Assembly (NCBI GenBank): GCA_963706315.1
Contig: CAVPMA010000015.1
Coordinates: 248,001 to 312,000, forward strand
Source of the DNA: CALMEC01 sp963706315
GTDB taxonomy: Bacteria; Actinomycetota; Thermoleophilia; Miltoncostaeales; Miltoncostaeaceae
Direction of reading: 5' to 3'
DNA: 64,000 bases
The notes under the pieces are model-generated. The model made no database searches and had not been told where the DNA came from. It saw nothing but the letters and a program-made list of their open reading frames with translations. Positions 27,292 to 36,400 of the stretch are shown here, piece after piece (within the stretch, counting starts at the first letter, position 1; the number at the start of each line of letters is the position of its first letter). The translations under genes were made by a program, and so were the position numbers.

Positions 27292-27558
27292 ATGGCGATC
27301 TACTTCAGCATCGGGTACTGCCAACCGTTCGCGACCATGTCGACCGAGGCCGTGACGAGCTTCGATTCCGTCGAGATCGTCCTGGCCGACGGCGAGATCG
27401 TCGGCGTGCGGATCGACGACCCCCGAGAGATCCTCCGCCTGGATGAGCTCATCACGGCGCTCAACCTCGACCCCGACCGCGTGTGGTCGCGGCTGCGGGC
27501 CGACGACGACGTCCTCAACAGCCGGCGCCAGGCGACCTGGGGCGGCGGCGGAGCCTAA
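27292..27558 (+). CDS. Small protein of unknown function, 88 aa
   Basis: ATG directly follows the thioredoxin stop codon, so it is probably the last gene of that operon. Contains FDSVEIVLADGEIVGVRIDD, a short beta-hairpin pattern, an acidic middle and a terminal GGGGA. No signal peptide or transmembrane helix. I do not recognise a family. The codon pattern matches its neighbours and it is followed by about 430 bp without an intact gene. Confidence 0.6.
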   Translation: MAIYFSIGYCQPFATMSTEAVTSFDSVEIVLADGEIVGVRIDDPREILRLDELITALNLDPDRVWSRLRADDDVLNSRRQATWGGGGA

Positions 27559-27559
27559 G

Positions 27560-27800
27560 GACGCGCGCGCGCCCTCGGCCCCGACGATGTCCACCACGAA
27601 GACGAGGGTGTCGGTCGGCTCGATCCCGGCCTGTTGCGCGCGATAAAGACGGCGATCACGGGCGCGGCGTCTTCGACGAGCCGATGGTGGTGCCGTTGAC
27701 GGTGGTCTTGAGGTGGTTGGTCAGTACCGACGGGCGTGAAGACGGCCGCGAGGCTGCCACCGCGGACGGCGACCAGGACGGCAGCCTCCGCAAGTCGGGC
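27560..27800 (-). pseudogene. FKBP-type peptidyl-prolyl isomerase relic, part B
   Basis: No intact gene lies between 27559 and 27988. Read in mixed frames on the minus strand, the segment gives LTNHLKTTVNGTTIGSSKTP followed, after a frame change, by AQQAGIEPTDTLVFVVDIVG. The second string is the typical C-terminal strand of actinobacterial FKBP lipoproteins, and the first fits the strand and loop before the flap. The piece that should lie between them is missing here but present in part A at 29.2-29.5 kb. Presumed non-functional. Identification is by motif memory, moderate certainty. Confidence 0.45.
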
Positions 27801-27988
27801 ACATCGCTTCAGAGGCGCGCAGGCCACGGTTCCGGAACTTCGCCAACTCCCGGCGACGGATCCTCCTTCACGCAGGCGGAGTTGAACTTGGGCAGCGCTG
27901 AAGCCCAACGCCGTCACTCCGAATGCGGTCTCCCGACTGATCTTCCAAGAACCCCCAGACGTCGATGAGGTTTATGTAGGGTTCATGG

Positions 27989-29056
27989 ATGCGCGCACTC
28001 GCACGAACGGTCGTGGGAGCGCTCGGAGCGCTCCTGTGCTCCGCGACCGCTGCGATGGGCATCGGCACCCCCCTCGAAACCCAGACCGTGTTTGGCCAGT
28101 TTGGCTGTGGCCAGGTTCACATCAGCGGATTCGGTCTGCTGCCCTCGGAGTCGACGTACGGGATCATCGCCCCGCCACGTCCGATCAACGGCTGCACGTA
28201 CATGGGGACCGGTGCATTCGGCATCCCCAGTCCTCCGGGCGGCGGGTACGCGGTCGCGGCGCGGGTGCGCGTCGCCGGCGCGTCCACGGGGCCGATGCGG
28301 ATCGACGTCCTTCGCTCGACGCGCTCGGCGGTCGGCTTCGTGTGTTGCACCCTCGCCGCCTCGAGCGCCGTGTTCACGCCAACGCCGAACAGCATCACGC
28401 AGGTGTCGCTGTTGCTTCCGATGCGAAGCGACTTCAACGCGACGTTCGGCGAGACCGTCGACAACCTCGCGCTCACCGTCCTGGGGCGCGGCACCGTGGT
28501 ACCGCTCTCGCCCGCGCCGGGCGGCGCGCCGCCCTCGCTGGCGTGGTTCCCCGAACTGATCGCGACCGACGCGGGCGCCAACAACACCGCGACTCCGGTG
28601 GTCCCGCTCCTGAACGCCGATGTGGCCGCGTGCGGCGGTTCCCCGATCAACGGCTCGATCAGCAATCTGTGCACCGGGCTCGCGTTCCGGGTCGCGACCC
28701 GCGTGCCGACGCTCGTTCAGATCGGCAACGGGGTGGCGCTCCCGGCGACGTGCGTCGTGAACGGCCCCGGCTCCTGCACGGTGGTGGCGACGATCCCGCT
28801 GAACGTCGCGCGCGGCCTCGGCATCGCCAGCCTCACGCACGCGGCGAAGCCGAAGCGCATCGCGGTCGGCACTGGCCGGGTCAACTTCACCGCCGTGGGG
28901 AAGAAGACCGTCAAGGTCGTGTTCACCAAGAAGTTTCGCATCATGGCGACGAACCGCAGGGCGGCCCTTTCGATCCGCCTCACCGCGACGGCCAAGGCCG
29001 GCGGCGCGACCTCGCAGCAGATCAAGACGGTGACGCTCAAGGCGCGCCGCTCGTAA
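27989..29056 (+). CDS. Secreted protein of unknown function, 355 aa
   Basis: ATG 27989 with AGGG 8 nt upstream; the N-terminus MRALARTVVGALGALLCSATAAMG is a signal peptide. The body is beta-rich and contains paired cysteines (FGCGQVHIS, CVVNGPGSC, VCCTL), a pattern of extracellular disulfide-stabilised domains. The last about 80 residues (VGTGRVNFTAVGKKTVKVVF... TVTLKARRS) resemble the basic Ig-like tails common at the ends of secreted proteins in this lineage. It sits between two relics of one FKBP gene, on the opposite strand, which suggests that it arrived by insertion or rearrangement. Function unknown. Confidence 0.75.
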   Translation: MRALARTVVGALGALLCSATAAMGIGTPLETQTVFGQFGCGQVHISGFGLLPSESTYGIIAPPRPINGCTYMGTGAFGIPSPPGGGYAVAARVRVAGASTGPMRIDVLRSTRSAVGFVCCTLAASSAVFTPTPNSITQVSLLLPMRSDFNATFGETVDNLALTVLGRGTVVPLSPAPGGAPPSLAWFPELIATDAGANNTATPVVPLLNADVAACGGSPINGSISNLCTGLAFRVATRVPTLVQIGNGVALPATCVVNGPGSCTVVATIPLNVARGLGIASLTHAAKPKRIAVGTGRVNFTAVGKKTVKVVFTKKFRIMATNRRAALSIRLTATAKAGGATSQQIKTVTLKARRS

Positions 29057-29223
29057 GCTCCGCCGTGGGGCGATGAGTTCGCGGATCCCGGCGCCGCTCG
29101 CCGTCGAAAGCTCATCACGACTGCGAGGACCACGGAGCAGACGACGGAGCGGCACTCGGGTTCCCCGGAATTCCCTTCCCCATAGGGGATTCCACACACC
29201 GCGTCCGGCACGTCGAAGGGGCT

Positions 29224-29472
29224 CCTCACGCGGGGAGCAACTCTGCCTGAAGCACTTCACGTCTCGGGGGGTAGCACCAGCAGCACGCGGCTGCCCGCCT
29301 TCTTGCCGACGAGCCCTCGTCCCACCGGGGAATGAGCCCGCCAACGACGATCGGGAAGGTCATCGGGGTACTGCGGTCTCAACTCCGCCGCTCCCGCGGT
29401 CGGAGCCGCACGCGGACAGGAGCAGCGCCGTCGCAAGGACGGCGGCGAGGCCCGAAACGACGCGCTTCATCC
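29224..29472 (-). pseudogene. FKBP-type peptidyl-prolyl isomerase lipoprotein relic, part A
   Basis: ATG at 29472 begins a lipoprotein signal, MKRVVSGLAAVLATALLLSACG (lipobox LSAC), then the frame stops after 36 codons. In the next frame MTFPIVVGGLIPRWDEG follows, and after another one-base shift LVGKKAGSRVLLVLPPET then a stop. These are the flap and central strands of an FKBP domain in correct order, lacking the strand/loop and the C-terminal strand found in part B 1.5 kb away. The remaining 29057-29223 shows nothing I can name. Confidence 0.5.
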
Positions 29473-29517
29473 CGGCGGACGGTACCGATGCCCGCGGAGC
29501 CCATCCGCGCCTCCGGA

Positions 29518-32500
29518 TCAGGCCGGGCCGAGGCGCACTGCGAGGGGCTCGCCGTCGAGGACGTGCTCCTCGTGGTGGGTTCCAGCGAACGGAGCTCCGT
29601 GCCCGACCGTCACCTCGACGGCCAGGGTCTCGCCGGCGATCTGCTCCCGGTGCAGGTCGATCGCCTCGCGCAGGACGCCCGAGCCGTCCAGGTGGAGCCG
29701 GATGCGCTCCTCCACCCTGAGACCGGCTGCCTTCCGCGCATTCTGGACCGCGTGCACGACCTCCCGGGCCATGCCCTCGCGGCGAAGATCCACCGTGAGG
29801 TCGGTCGAAAGCCCAACCGCGAGCGACCCCTCCTGGGCGACGGCGTACCGCTCGCTGGGACGGACCTCCCGCAGCACGTCGGCGGGATCGATGGCCTCCT
29901 CGCGACCGTCGATCGTGATGACGACCGGCTCGCCGGCGTCGAGCGCCCGCACGACCGCTGCGCCGTCGAGCTCGGCGAACGCCTCCGCCACCCTCGGCAT
30001 GACCTGGCCGAAGCGCGGGCCGAGCGTGCGATAGTTGGGCTTGACGACGACCTGCACCAGCTCGGCGGGGTCGCTGACGAAGCGCACGTCCCGAACGTTG
30101 AGCTCGTCGGCGATCAGCGCGGCGTGCTGGGCCATGGCCGCGGCGGTCGAGGGCGCGCACGCAACGACCACCTCCGCCAGCGGCTGGCGTACCCGGATCT
30201 TCGCGTCTTTCCGCGCAGCCCGGCCGAGCGAGACGGCATCGCGCACCTGCGACATCGCCTCGACCAGACCGCGGTCCTCCCGCCCCCCGGGCATGGGCCA
30301 TTCGACGAGGTGCACGCTGGGATGCGCGTCCGGGTCGTGCGCCGCGACGAGGTTCGCGTACATCGCGTCGGCCACGAAGGGACAGAACGGGGCGATGAGC
30401 TTCGCCGTGGAGGCCAAGCACTCGTGGAGCGTGGCGAACGCCGACGCCCGATCGGCGGTGTCGTCGGAGCGCCAGAATCTCCGTCGCCCGGTGCGCACGT
30501 ACCAGTTGGACAACTCGTCGACGAAGGCCGCGATCGCACGGCCCCCCGCCGCGGCGTCGTAGTCGTCGAGTGCCGCGGTGACCTGTGCGACCGTCTGATC
30601 GAGCCGGGCAAGCGCCCACCGATCGATGGTCGGCACGTCTGCGGCGTCCTCTGCGAAGCCGGGGGTCCAGCCGTCGGGAAGCGCGGCGTAGGTCACCAGG
30701 AACGCGTAGGTGTTCCAGAGGGTCAGCAGGAGGCGCATGCTCTCCTGGATCGCGTCCATGCTGAACCGGAAGGACTCGCCGGCGCTCTGGGCGGTCAGCA
30801 GGTACCACCGGAACGGGTCCGCGCCGTAGCGGTCGAGGACCTCCCACGGCTCGATCACGTTCCCCTTCGACTTGCTCATCTTCTGCCCGTCGGCGTCGAG
30901 GATGAGCCCGAGGCACACCACGTTCCGGTAGGCGGACTCGTCGAACAGCATCGTCGCCTCGGCGTGGAGCGAGTAGAACCAGCCGCGGGTCTGGTCCTGC
31001 GCCTCGCAGATGTAATCGGCCGGGAACCGCCCCTCGAGCACGTCGTCCCCCGCGAACGGGTAGTGGTGCTGCGCGAAGGGCATCGCGCCGCTGTCGTACC
31101 AGACGTCGATCACCTCGGCCACGCGCTGTGCATGCCCGCCGCATCGGCACCGCACGGTCACCTCGTCAACCGTCGGCCGGTGCGGATCGAACGCCTCGCC
31201 CGGCGGGTTGACCGCCCGTTCGCGAAGTTCCGCGAACGACCCGACCGCGGTGACCTCGGAGCAATCCGAGCAGCGCCACAGCGGCAGTGGCGTGCCCCAA
31301 TAGCGCTCCCGTGAGATCGCCCAGTCGACGTTGCCCTCGAGCCACTTGCCGAACCGTCCGTCGCGGACGTGCTCCGGGTACCAGTTGATCCCCGCGTTGA
31401 TCTCCAGCAACCGGTCGCGAACGGCGGTGGTCCGGATGTACCACGACGGCTTCGCGTAGTAGAGGAGCGGCGTGCCACACCGCCAGCAGTGCGGGTACGC
31501 GTGGTGGTATGTCTCTGAGCGGAAGAGCACCCCTCGCCGGTCGAGGTCGCTCACGAGGTCTGCATCGGCCTCCTTCACCGCCCGCCCGGCGAACGGGCCG
31601 ACGTCATCGGTGAAGCGTCCCTGGCGGTCCACGGGGTTGGTCGTGGGCAGGCCGTTGTCACGGGCGACCTGCATGTCGTCCTCGCCGAAGGCCGGCGCGA
31701 TGTGCACGATGCCGGTTCCGTCGTCGGTGGTCACGAAGGGCGCCGCAACGACGCGGTGGGCCCCCGCGACGAACGGGAACGGCGGCCGGTAGGTCCGGCC
31801 GACGAGCTCGGCGGCCGGGAAGGTGCGCTCCGGTGCCGCCCCGTCCCCGAATACCGGCACCACGAGCGGCTCGGCCACCACGAGGCGCTCGTCGCCCACG
31901 TGCACCTCAGCGTAGGTCACGTCGGGATGCACCGCCGCGGCCTGGTTGGACGGCAGCGTCCACGGCGTCGTGGTCCACACGAGGAGCGACGTCCCGTCGG
32001 CGCCATCGAGCGGGAACCGCACGTAGACCGACGGATCGTCGATATCCCGGTATCCGAGGGCGACCTCGTGACTCGAGAGCGCGGTTCCGCAGCGCGGGCA
32101 GTAGGGCACGACCTTGTCTGCCTCGTAGATCAAGCCGCGATCCCAGAGCGTCTTGAGGCTCCACCACACGCTCTCGATGTAGTCGGGATCCATCGTCCGG
32201 TAGGCCGACTCCGTATCGACCCAGAAGCCGATTCGCTCGGTGAGCCGCGCCCACTCGTCGAGGTAGCCCAGGACCGACTCGCGGCACTTCGCGTTGAAGG
32301 CCGCGATGCCGTACGCCTCGATCTCCGGCTTGCCGGAGATGCCAAGTTGCCGTTCCACCTCGAGCTCCACCGGCAGTCCGTGGCAGTCCCATCCGCCCTT
32401 CCGCGCGACGAACCGCCCGCGCATGGTCTGGTAGCGGGGGAAGATGTCCTTGAACGTCCGTGACAGGACGTGATGCGAGCCGGGCCGGCCGTTGGCCGTG

Positions 32501-32646
32501 GGCGGCCCCTCGTAGAAGACATACGGATCGGCGCCCGCCCGGAGTTCCATGCTGCGCTCGAAGATGCGCTCGACGCGCCAGCGCTCGAGCACGGACGCCT
32601 CCATGGCCCCCCAATCGGGCGGCGTCGGCACGGCACTCCAGCTCAC
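29518..32646 (-). CDS. ileS: Isoleucyl-tRNA synthetase (long, eukaryotic-like type)
   Basis: 1,042 residues. Class I synthetase: YEGPPTANGRPGSHHVLSRT holds the HIGH-type motif (GSHH), followed by the editing domain (LLVWTTTPWTLPSN... DDGTGIVHIAPAFGEDD), a zinc-binding pair in CWRCG, the KMSKS motif as KMSKSKGN, and a C-terminal anticodon-binding region. The combination of long size and the HH variant fits the type 2 enzymes, often mupirocin-tolerant (family knowledge). GTG 32646 overlaps the stop of the upstream phosphatase gene (GTGA). The ORF extends upstream but that part is the phosphatase in another frame. Downstream is only the FKBP relic. Confidence 0.95.
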   Translation of the reverse strand: MSWSAVPTPPDWGAMEASVLERWRVERIFERSMELRAGADPYVFYEGPPTANGRPGSHHVLSRTFKDIFPRYQTMRGRFVARKGGWDCHGLPVELEVERQLGISGKPEIEAYGIAAFNAKCRESVLGYLDEWARLTERIGFWVDTESAYRTMDPDYIESVWWSLKTLWDRGLIYEADKVVPYCPRCGTALSSHEVALGYRDIDDPSVYVRFPLDGADGTSLLVWTTTPWTLPSNQAAAVHPDVTYAEVHVGDERLVVAEPLVVPVFGDGAAPERTFPAAELVGRTYRPPFPFVAGAHRVVAAPFVTTDDGTGIVHIAPAFGEDDMQVARDNGLPTTNPVDRQGRFTDDVGPFAGRAVKEADADLVSDLDRRGVLFRSETYHHAYPHCWRCGTPLLYYAKPSWYIRTTAVRDRLLEINAGINWYPEHVRDGRFGKWLEGNVDWAISRERYWGTPLPLWRCSDCSEVTAVGSFAELRERAVNPPGEAFDPHRPTVDEVTVRCRCGGHAQRVAEVIDVWYDSGAMPFAQHHYPFAGDDVLEGRFPADYICEAQDQTRGWFYSLHAEATMLFDESAYRNVVCLGLILDADGQKMSKSKGNVIEPWEVLDRYGADPFRWYLLTAQSAGESFRFSMDAIQESMRLLLTLWNTYAFLVTYAALPDGWTPGFAEDAADVPTIDRWALARLDQTVAQVTAALDDYDAAAGGRAIAAFVDELSNWYVRTGRRRFWRSDDTADRASAFATLHECLASTAKLIAPFCPFVADAMYANLVAAHDPDAHPSVHLVEWPMPGGREDRGLVEAMSQVRDAVSLGRAARKDAKIRVRQPLAEVVVACAPSTAAAMAQHAALIADELNVRDVRFVSDPAELVQVVVKPNYRTLGPRFGQVMPRVAEAFAELDGAAVVRALDAGEPVVITIDGREEAIDPADVLREVRPSERYAVAQEGSLAVGLSTDLTVDLRREGMAREVVHAVQNARKAAGLRVEERIRLHLDGSGVLREAIDLHREQIAGETLAVEVTVGHGAPFAGTHHEEHVLDGEPLAVRLGPA

Positions 32647-33302
32647 GACGCGACCGTGACCCGTCGGTCGAGCAGCGCCCGTACCTGGTGGAAGTCCTCG
32701 AACGGCTCGAAGGCGACCCCCTCGCCGGCGAGGTGCTCGGCCAGTCCGTCCCGAGCGAAGATCACGTCGGCGAGCAACGAAACGCACCGATCGGAGATCC
32801 CGTCGCCCAGGTACACGAGCTCTTCCCCGTCCCACCGCTCCCGCAGCGGTTGACGCTTGCAGGGACGTCCACAGAGCGTGCACCGCGCGCCGCGCGCCGA
32901 CCAGATCAGCCGGCAGCCGTCTCCTGAGAACGCCGCGTCGTGCGACACCACCTCGAGGTGCGCGAGACCGACGTCGTCCAGCACCGGCTCGATGACGGAA
33001 CGGAACCCGTTCGAGAAGACGATCAGACGGTGCCCGACGTCATCGCACCAGCGGGCGAACTCGAGGAAGCCGGCGCGCACCGGTGCGCGCTCACGGACCA
33101 CATCGCGAATCTGGGCCGGCGTCGCCCGCACCGCCGCGAACTCCTCCTGCATCGCCCGCTCCACCGTGATCTCGCCGCTGCGCAGCCGCGGCTCGAGGTC
33201 CGCCCACAGTCCTGTCTCCCCGAACGCCTCCACGATCACGTGGAGGGTGTCGCGCTGCGTGATGGTTCCGTCGAAATCGCAGCCGATGAGCAGGGGTTTC
33301 AC
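32643..33302 (-). CDS. HAD-IB phosphatase, MtnX/phosphoserine phosphatase-like
   Basis: 219 residues from GTG 33302 (KPLLIGCDFDGTIT). Motif I CDFDGTIT, motif II in HRLIVFSNGF, motif III/IV KRQPLR... and VYLGDGISDRC give a complete HAD core; the alpha-helical cap between residues about 20 and 90 is of the small IB type. Family members dephosphorylate phosphoserine or the 2-hydroxy-3-keto-5-methylthiopentenyl phosphate of methionine salvage; DFDGTIT and YLGDGISD resemble MtnX, but no other salvage gene is nearby. A Cys cluster (CTLCGRPC) about residue 145 is unusual and might bind metal. Overlaps ileS by 4 bp. Confidence 0.8.
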   Translation of the reverse strand: MKPLLIGCDFDGTITQRDTLHVIVEAFGETGLWADLEPRLRSGEITVERAMQEEFAAVRATPAQIRDVVRERAPVRAGFLEFARWCDDVGHRLIVFSNGFRSVIEPVLDDVGLAHLEVVSHDAAFSGDGCRLIWSARGARCTLCGRPCKRQPLRERWDGEELVYLGDGISDRCVSLLADVIFARDGLAEHLAGEGVAFEPFEDFHQVRALLDRRVTVAS

Positions 33303-33376
33303 GGGCGGTCGAGGATACCAGACCTCCCCACCGCCGCCCGGTGCCTGGACCGCCCCGCCCGGGCATACCGGAGCAC

Positions 33377-33382
33377 TAGGAT
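33377..33382 (+). promoter_or_regulatory. -10 box of a probable leaderless alpha/beta hydrolase transcript
   Basis: TAGGAT within ACTAGGATC ends 7 nt before GTG 33390. The same nonamer ACTAGGATC lies in the same position before fabZ (minus strand, 44037-44045). Confidence 0.5.
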
Positions 33383-33389
33383 CCCGCGC

Positions 33390-34088
33390 GTGGCCCCGCG
33401 ACCCATCTTCATCCACGGCGCCGGCGGCGGGACCGCCACGTGGCACGAGCAGGAGCCGCGCTTCGAGGGCTGCGTCGTGCTCGCCCTCCCGGGCCACCCG
33501 GCGGGAACGGCCTACCAAAGCGTTGCCGCCCACGCGGAGTGGACGGCCCGGGCGATCCGCGAGATCCCGGGGCCGAGCGTCCCGGTGGGGCACTCGATGG
33601 GGGGCGCCGTCGCCCTGCAGCTCGCCCTGGACCACCCCGGCCTCGTCTCCGGGGTCATCGTCATCGCAAGCGGTCCCCAGCTCTTCGTTCCCGATTTGGC
33701 GTTCGAGCTCGCACGGTCGGACTTCGCGGCCGAATGCGAGCGGATCCTGCGGAAGGGATGGTGGGAGCCGGACGACGAGACGATCGCGACGGAGGCAGCC
33801 CTCATCGCGGAGGTCGGGCAGGAGACGCTTGTCGCCGACTACACCGCGTGCCGCGGGTTCGACATCACCGACCGGCTCGGCGAGGTGCGCGTCCCGGTCC
33901 TCGTCATCGCCGGAGAGCGGGACGGGTTGACCCCGCCGAGCCTCGCGGAGCGGCTCGCGGAGGGTTTGCGGCAGGCGATCCTCGTGGTGGTCCCCGACGT
34001 CGGTCACTGGGTGATGAAGGAGCACGCCGCGGCGGTCGACCTCCTGATCGCCGGGTTCCTGGCACGGCTCGAGCTCACAGATGGCTGA
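33390..34088 (+). CDS. Alpha/beta hydrolase
   Basis: 232 residues, compact alpha/beta hydrolase fold. Oxyanion motif FIHGAGGG at the N-terminus, nucleophile elbow GHSMGG (Ser), acid in AGERDGLTPP, and catalytic His in VGHWVM. No signal peptide. Substrate unknown; BioH-like or esterase-like enzymes share this layout. The last 8 bp overlap the next gene, a lipid kinase-like protein, so a link to lipid metabolism is possible but only inferred. GTG 33390 follows a TANNNT box closely and lacks a Shine-Dalgarno. Confidence 0.85.
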   Translation: MAPRPIFIHGAGGGTATWHEQEPRFEGCVVLALPGHPAGTAYQSVAAHAEWTARAIREIPGPSVPVGHSMGGAVALQLALDHPGLVSGVIVIASGPQLFVPDLAFELARSDFAAECERILRKGWWEPDDETIATEAALIAEVGQETLVADYTACRGFDITDRLGEVRVPVLVIAGERDGLTPPSLAERLAEGLRQAILVVVPDVGHWVMKEHAAAVDLLIAGFLARLELTDG

Positions 34089-35067
34089 ACGCATCGCCCT
34101 GGTCGTCAACCCGCGTGCCACGCGGGTGCGGCCGGCGCTCATCGAGATGGCGATCGACGCGCTCGGCCCGCTCGACCCCACCGACGTGGCGTCGACGCAG
34201 CACGCAGGGCACGGACGTGCCCTCGCGACCGCGGCCGCCGAGCGGGGCGCGACGCTGGTCGCCGTGCTCGGCGGCGACGGCACTGTGAACGAGGTGGCGG
34301 CGGCGCTCGCCGGCACCGGCGTCGCCCTTGTGCCCCTCGCAGGCGGCAGCACGAACGTCTTCGCCCGCGCCCTCGGATGGGCGCACCCCGCATCGGCCGC
34401 GATTCCCCTGCTTCGTCCGGCACTCGACGCGCCGACATGGCGAGACGTTCGGATCGGCCATGTCGAGGCCGGGACGATCGACCAGGTGTTCTGTGTCAAC
34501 GTCGGGGTGGGACTCGACGCCGACGCCGTGCAGATCGTCGAGGCGCGGCCGTGGCTCAAGCGACGCCTCCGTCACCTCGGATTCGGTGCGGCGACGGTCG
34601 CCGCCGCGGTCAAGGCCGCGCGGCATCCCGCCGAGCTCGTCGCGAGCGTCGATCATGCGCCACCGGTGGCGCTCACCTCGCTGATCGCCGCCTGCGGAGC
34701 CCCCTACGCGTTCCTGGGCCCTCGGCCGCTCGACCTGGTGCCGGGTGCCGACTTCGGCGACCGGCTGCGCTGGATGGGGCTTCGATCGTCCCGGCTCGGT
34801 CCTGTCGCGGCCGCCATCGGCGGCGCGCTCCGGGGCGGTCGCCACCTCGGCCGCGCATCGATCGTGGATGGTTGGGCCGCCGAGGAGATCAACATCCAGT
34901 CCGCCCACCCCGTCGCGGTGCAGGCGGACGGCGAGCCCTTGGGCTGGCACACGCGGGTTCGCATCACTCCCGGGCCGCATCTGCGGGTACTGAGCCCACC
35001 GGCGGCAGCCCCGGAATCTCCCGCCGCCGCCGGTCGCCGCCGTCGCATGCGGCGCTCAAGGTTGTGA
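34081..35067 (+). CDS. Diacylglycerol kinase-family (YegS/DagK-like) lipid kinase
   Basis: 328 residues. The DAGK catalytic domain shows LVVNPRAT at the start, the nucleotide-binding GGDGTVNEV (residues 64-72), LPLAGGSTNVFARALG (the usual LPxGTxNDxAR variant with Ser-Thr-Asn-Val) and a beta-sandwich C-terminal half with VQADGEPLG, the conserved DGE acid triad. Such enzymes phosphorylate diacylglycerol or related lipids at the membrane. The C-terminus is Arg-rich (RRRRMRRSRL). It overlaps the upstream hydrolase gene by 8 bp. Confidence 0.88.
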   Translation: MAERIALVVNPRATRVRPALIEMAIDALGPLDPTDVASTQHAGHGRALATAAAERGATLVAVLGGDGTVNEVAAALAGTGVALVPLAGGSTNVFARALGWAHPASAAIPLLRPALDAPTWRDVRIGHVEAGTIDQVFCVNVGVGLDADAVQIVEARPWLKRRLRHLGFGAATVAAAVKAARHPAELVASVDHAPPVALTSLIAACGAPYAFLGPRPLDLVPGADFGDRLRWMGLRSSRLGPVAAAIGGALRGGRHLGRASIVDGWAAEEINIQSAHPVAVQADGEPLGWHTRVRITPGPHLRVLSPPAAAPESPAAAGRRRRMRRSRL

Positions 35068-35128
35068 TCCCCCGGGCCGATACATCCGGCGTCCGCACCC
35101 TCCCATTCGGACCCCAAGGAGCCCTCCC

Positions 35129-35353
35129 ATGTCACGTCCGGACCCCACGGTCGAGTTGAAGGCCCTCACCGCGATGGCGCTCGACCTGACTCGTGTCGAT
35201 CCCGATCGCGCACCGGGCGACCGGCTGCGCAGATGGCACCGCGAGCTCGCGGAGGTCCTCGGCGATCATGCCGAACCGGTCGCGACGAACCGCGACCTGC
35301 TCCGCGACGCCGTTCGCCTCAGCCGAACCCGCCGCGAGCTGCTCCACCGCTAG
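35129..35353 (+). CDS. Small protein of unknown function, 74 aa
   Basis: ATG 35129 is preceded by AAGGAG at good spacing, which supports the gene. The product is rich in Asp, Arg and Leu and predicted helical (LTAMALDLTRVD, RRWHRELAEVLGDHAE, RDLLRDAVRLSRTRRELLHR). No signal peptide. I do not recognise a family. It converges with accA 66 bp away. Confidence 0.6.
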   Translation: MSRPDPTVELKALTAMALDLTRVDPDRAPGDRLRRWHRELAEVLGDHAEPVATNRDLLRDAVRLSRTRRELLHR

Positions 35354-35419
35354 GACGCGGGGCAGGGCCCTCACCCCGGGCCCCCCGGATGATCCCGAGA
35401 CGGGGCGGACTCAGGCGGA

Positions 35420-36400
35420 TCAGCCGCCGTTCGCCGAGGGGTCCACGCTCAGCGGCTTCGGCGACTCCTGCGCTCCGCCGGTGGCGAGCTCGATCCGGCC
35501 CGACGCGACGGCCGCGGGGTCTCCGATCGCAAACTCGCGATGCGCGCCGAGTCGGCGGAATCGCTCACGCCGCTGACGCAGGCGGTCGGCGGGCGCGAGC
35601 ATTCGCAGGTCCTTGAACTGGCGCTGCAGGTACTGGTCGAGAAGCCGTGCCGCCTCGTCGTGGTCCTTGTGGGCACCGCCCTTGGGCTCCGGCACCACGG
35701 CGTCGACGATGCCGAAGCGGTAGCAGGTCGCCGCCGTGGGCTTGAACGCCCCGGCGGCGAGGCGCGCCTTCGCGGCGTCGCGCCAGAGGATCGCGGCCCC
35801 GCCCTCGGGCGAGATCACCGAGTAGGTGCCGTTGGCGAGGATCAGCACGCGGTCGGCGACGCCGATCGCGAGCGCGCCGCCGGACGAGCCCTCGCCGACG
35901 ATCACCGCGACCGTCGGCACCGGGATCCGGACCATCGCCGCGATGCTGCGCGCGATCGCGCCGCCCTGGCCGCGCTGCTCCGCGCCGGCCCCGGGGAACG
36001 CGCCCGGCGTGTCGATGAGGGTGACCAGCGGGACGTCGAGCTTCTCGGCCAGCGCCATGACCCGCATCGCCTTGCGATACCCCTCCGGGCTCGGCATCCC
36101 GAAGTTCCGGTACGTGCGCTCCTGGGTGTCCCGACCCTTCTGCTCGCCGATGAAGGCCACCGGCTCGTCGTTGTACCGGCCGATCCCGCACACGATGGCG
36201 GGGTCGTCGCCAAAGGCCCGGTCGCCGCGGAGCTCCTCGAAGTCGGGGCACAGACGCGTGATGTAGTCGAGCGGGTAGGGCCGGTCCTGATGGCGTGCGA
36301 GCTGGATCGCATCCCAGCTCGACGAGGTTTCCTCAGGGGCCCCTTGGATCCTGTCGGCGATCCGGCGCACGAAGCGCCCGCCGGCGGAACGACCCTTCAT
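35420..36400 (-). CDS. accA: Acetyl-CoA carboxylase carboxyltransferase subunit alpha
   Basis: 326 residues. AccA hallmarks: RPYPLDYITRLCPDFEELRGDR, FIGEQKGRDT, MPSPEGYRKA, LIDTPGAFPGAGAEQRGQ (acyl-CoA oxyanion loop) and GEGSSGGALAIGVADR. With AccD it transfers the carboxyl group from biotin to acetyl-CoA, giving malonyl-CoA. The long basic C-terminal helix region (LRQRRERFRRL) is usual. ATG 36400 overlaps the accD stop by 4 bp (ATGA). The Ala/Gly-rich end (DPSANGG) is short. The biotin carboxylase and BCCP genes are not in the window. Confidence 0.95.
   Translation of the reverse strand: MKGRSAGGRFVRRIADRIQGAPEETSSSWDAIQLARHQDRPYPLDYITRLCPDFEELRGDRAFGDDPAIVCGIGRYNDEPVAFIGEQKGRDTQERTYRNFGMPSPEGYRKAMRVMALAEKLDVPLVTLIDTPGAFPGAGAEQRGQGGAIARSIAAMVRIPVPTVAVIVGEGSSGGALAIGVADRVLILANGTYSVISPEGGAAILWRDAAKARLAAGAFKPTAATCYRFGIVDAVVPEPKGGAHKDHDEAARLLDQYLQRQFKDLRMLAPADRLRQRRERFRRLGAHREFAIGDPAAVASGRIELATGGAQESPKPLSVDPSANGG

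Noticed and set aside
29332..31314. 660-codon plus-strand frame opposite ileS
   Set aside because: Shadow of ileS; no motifs.
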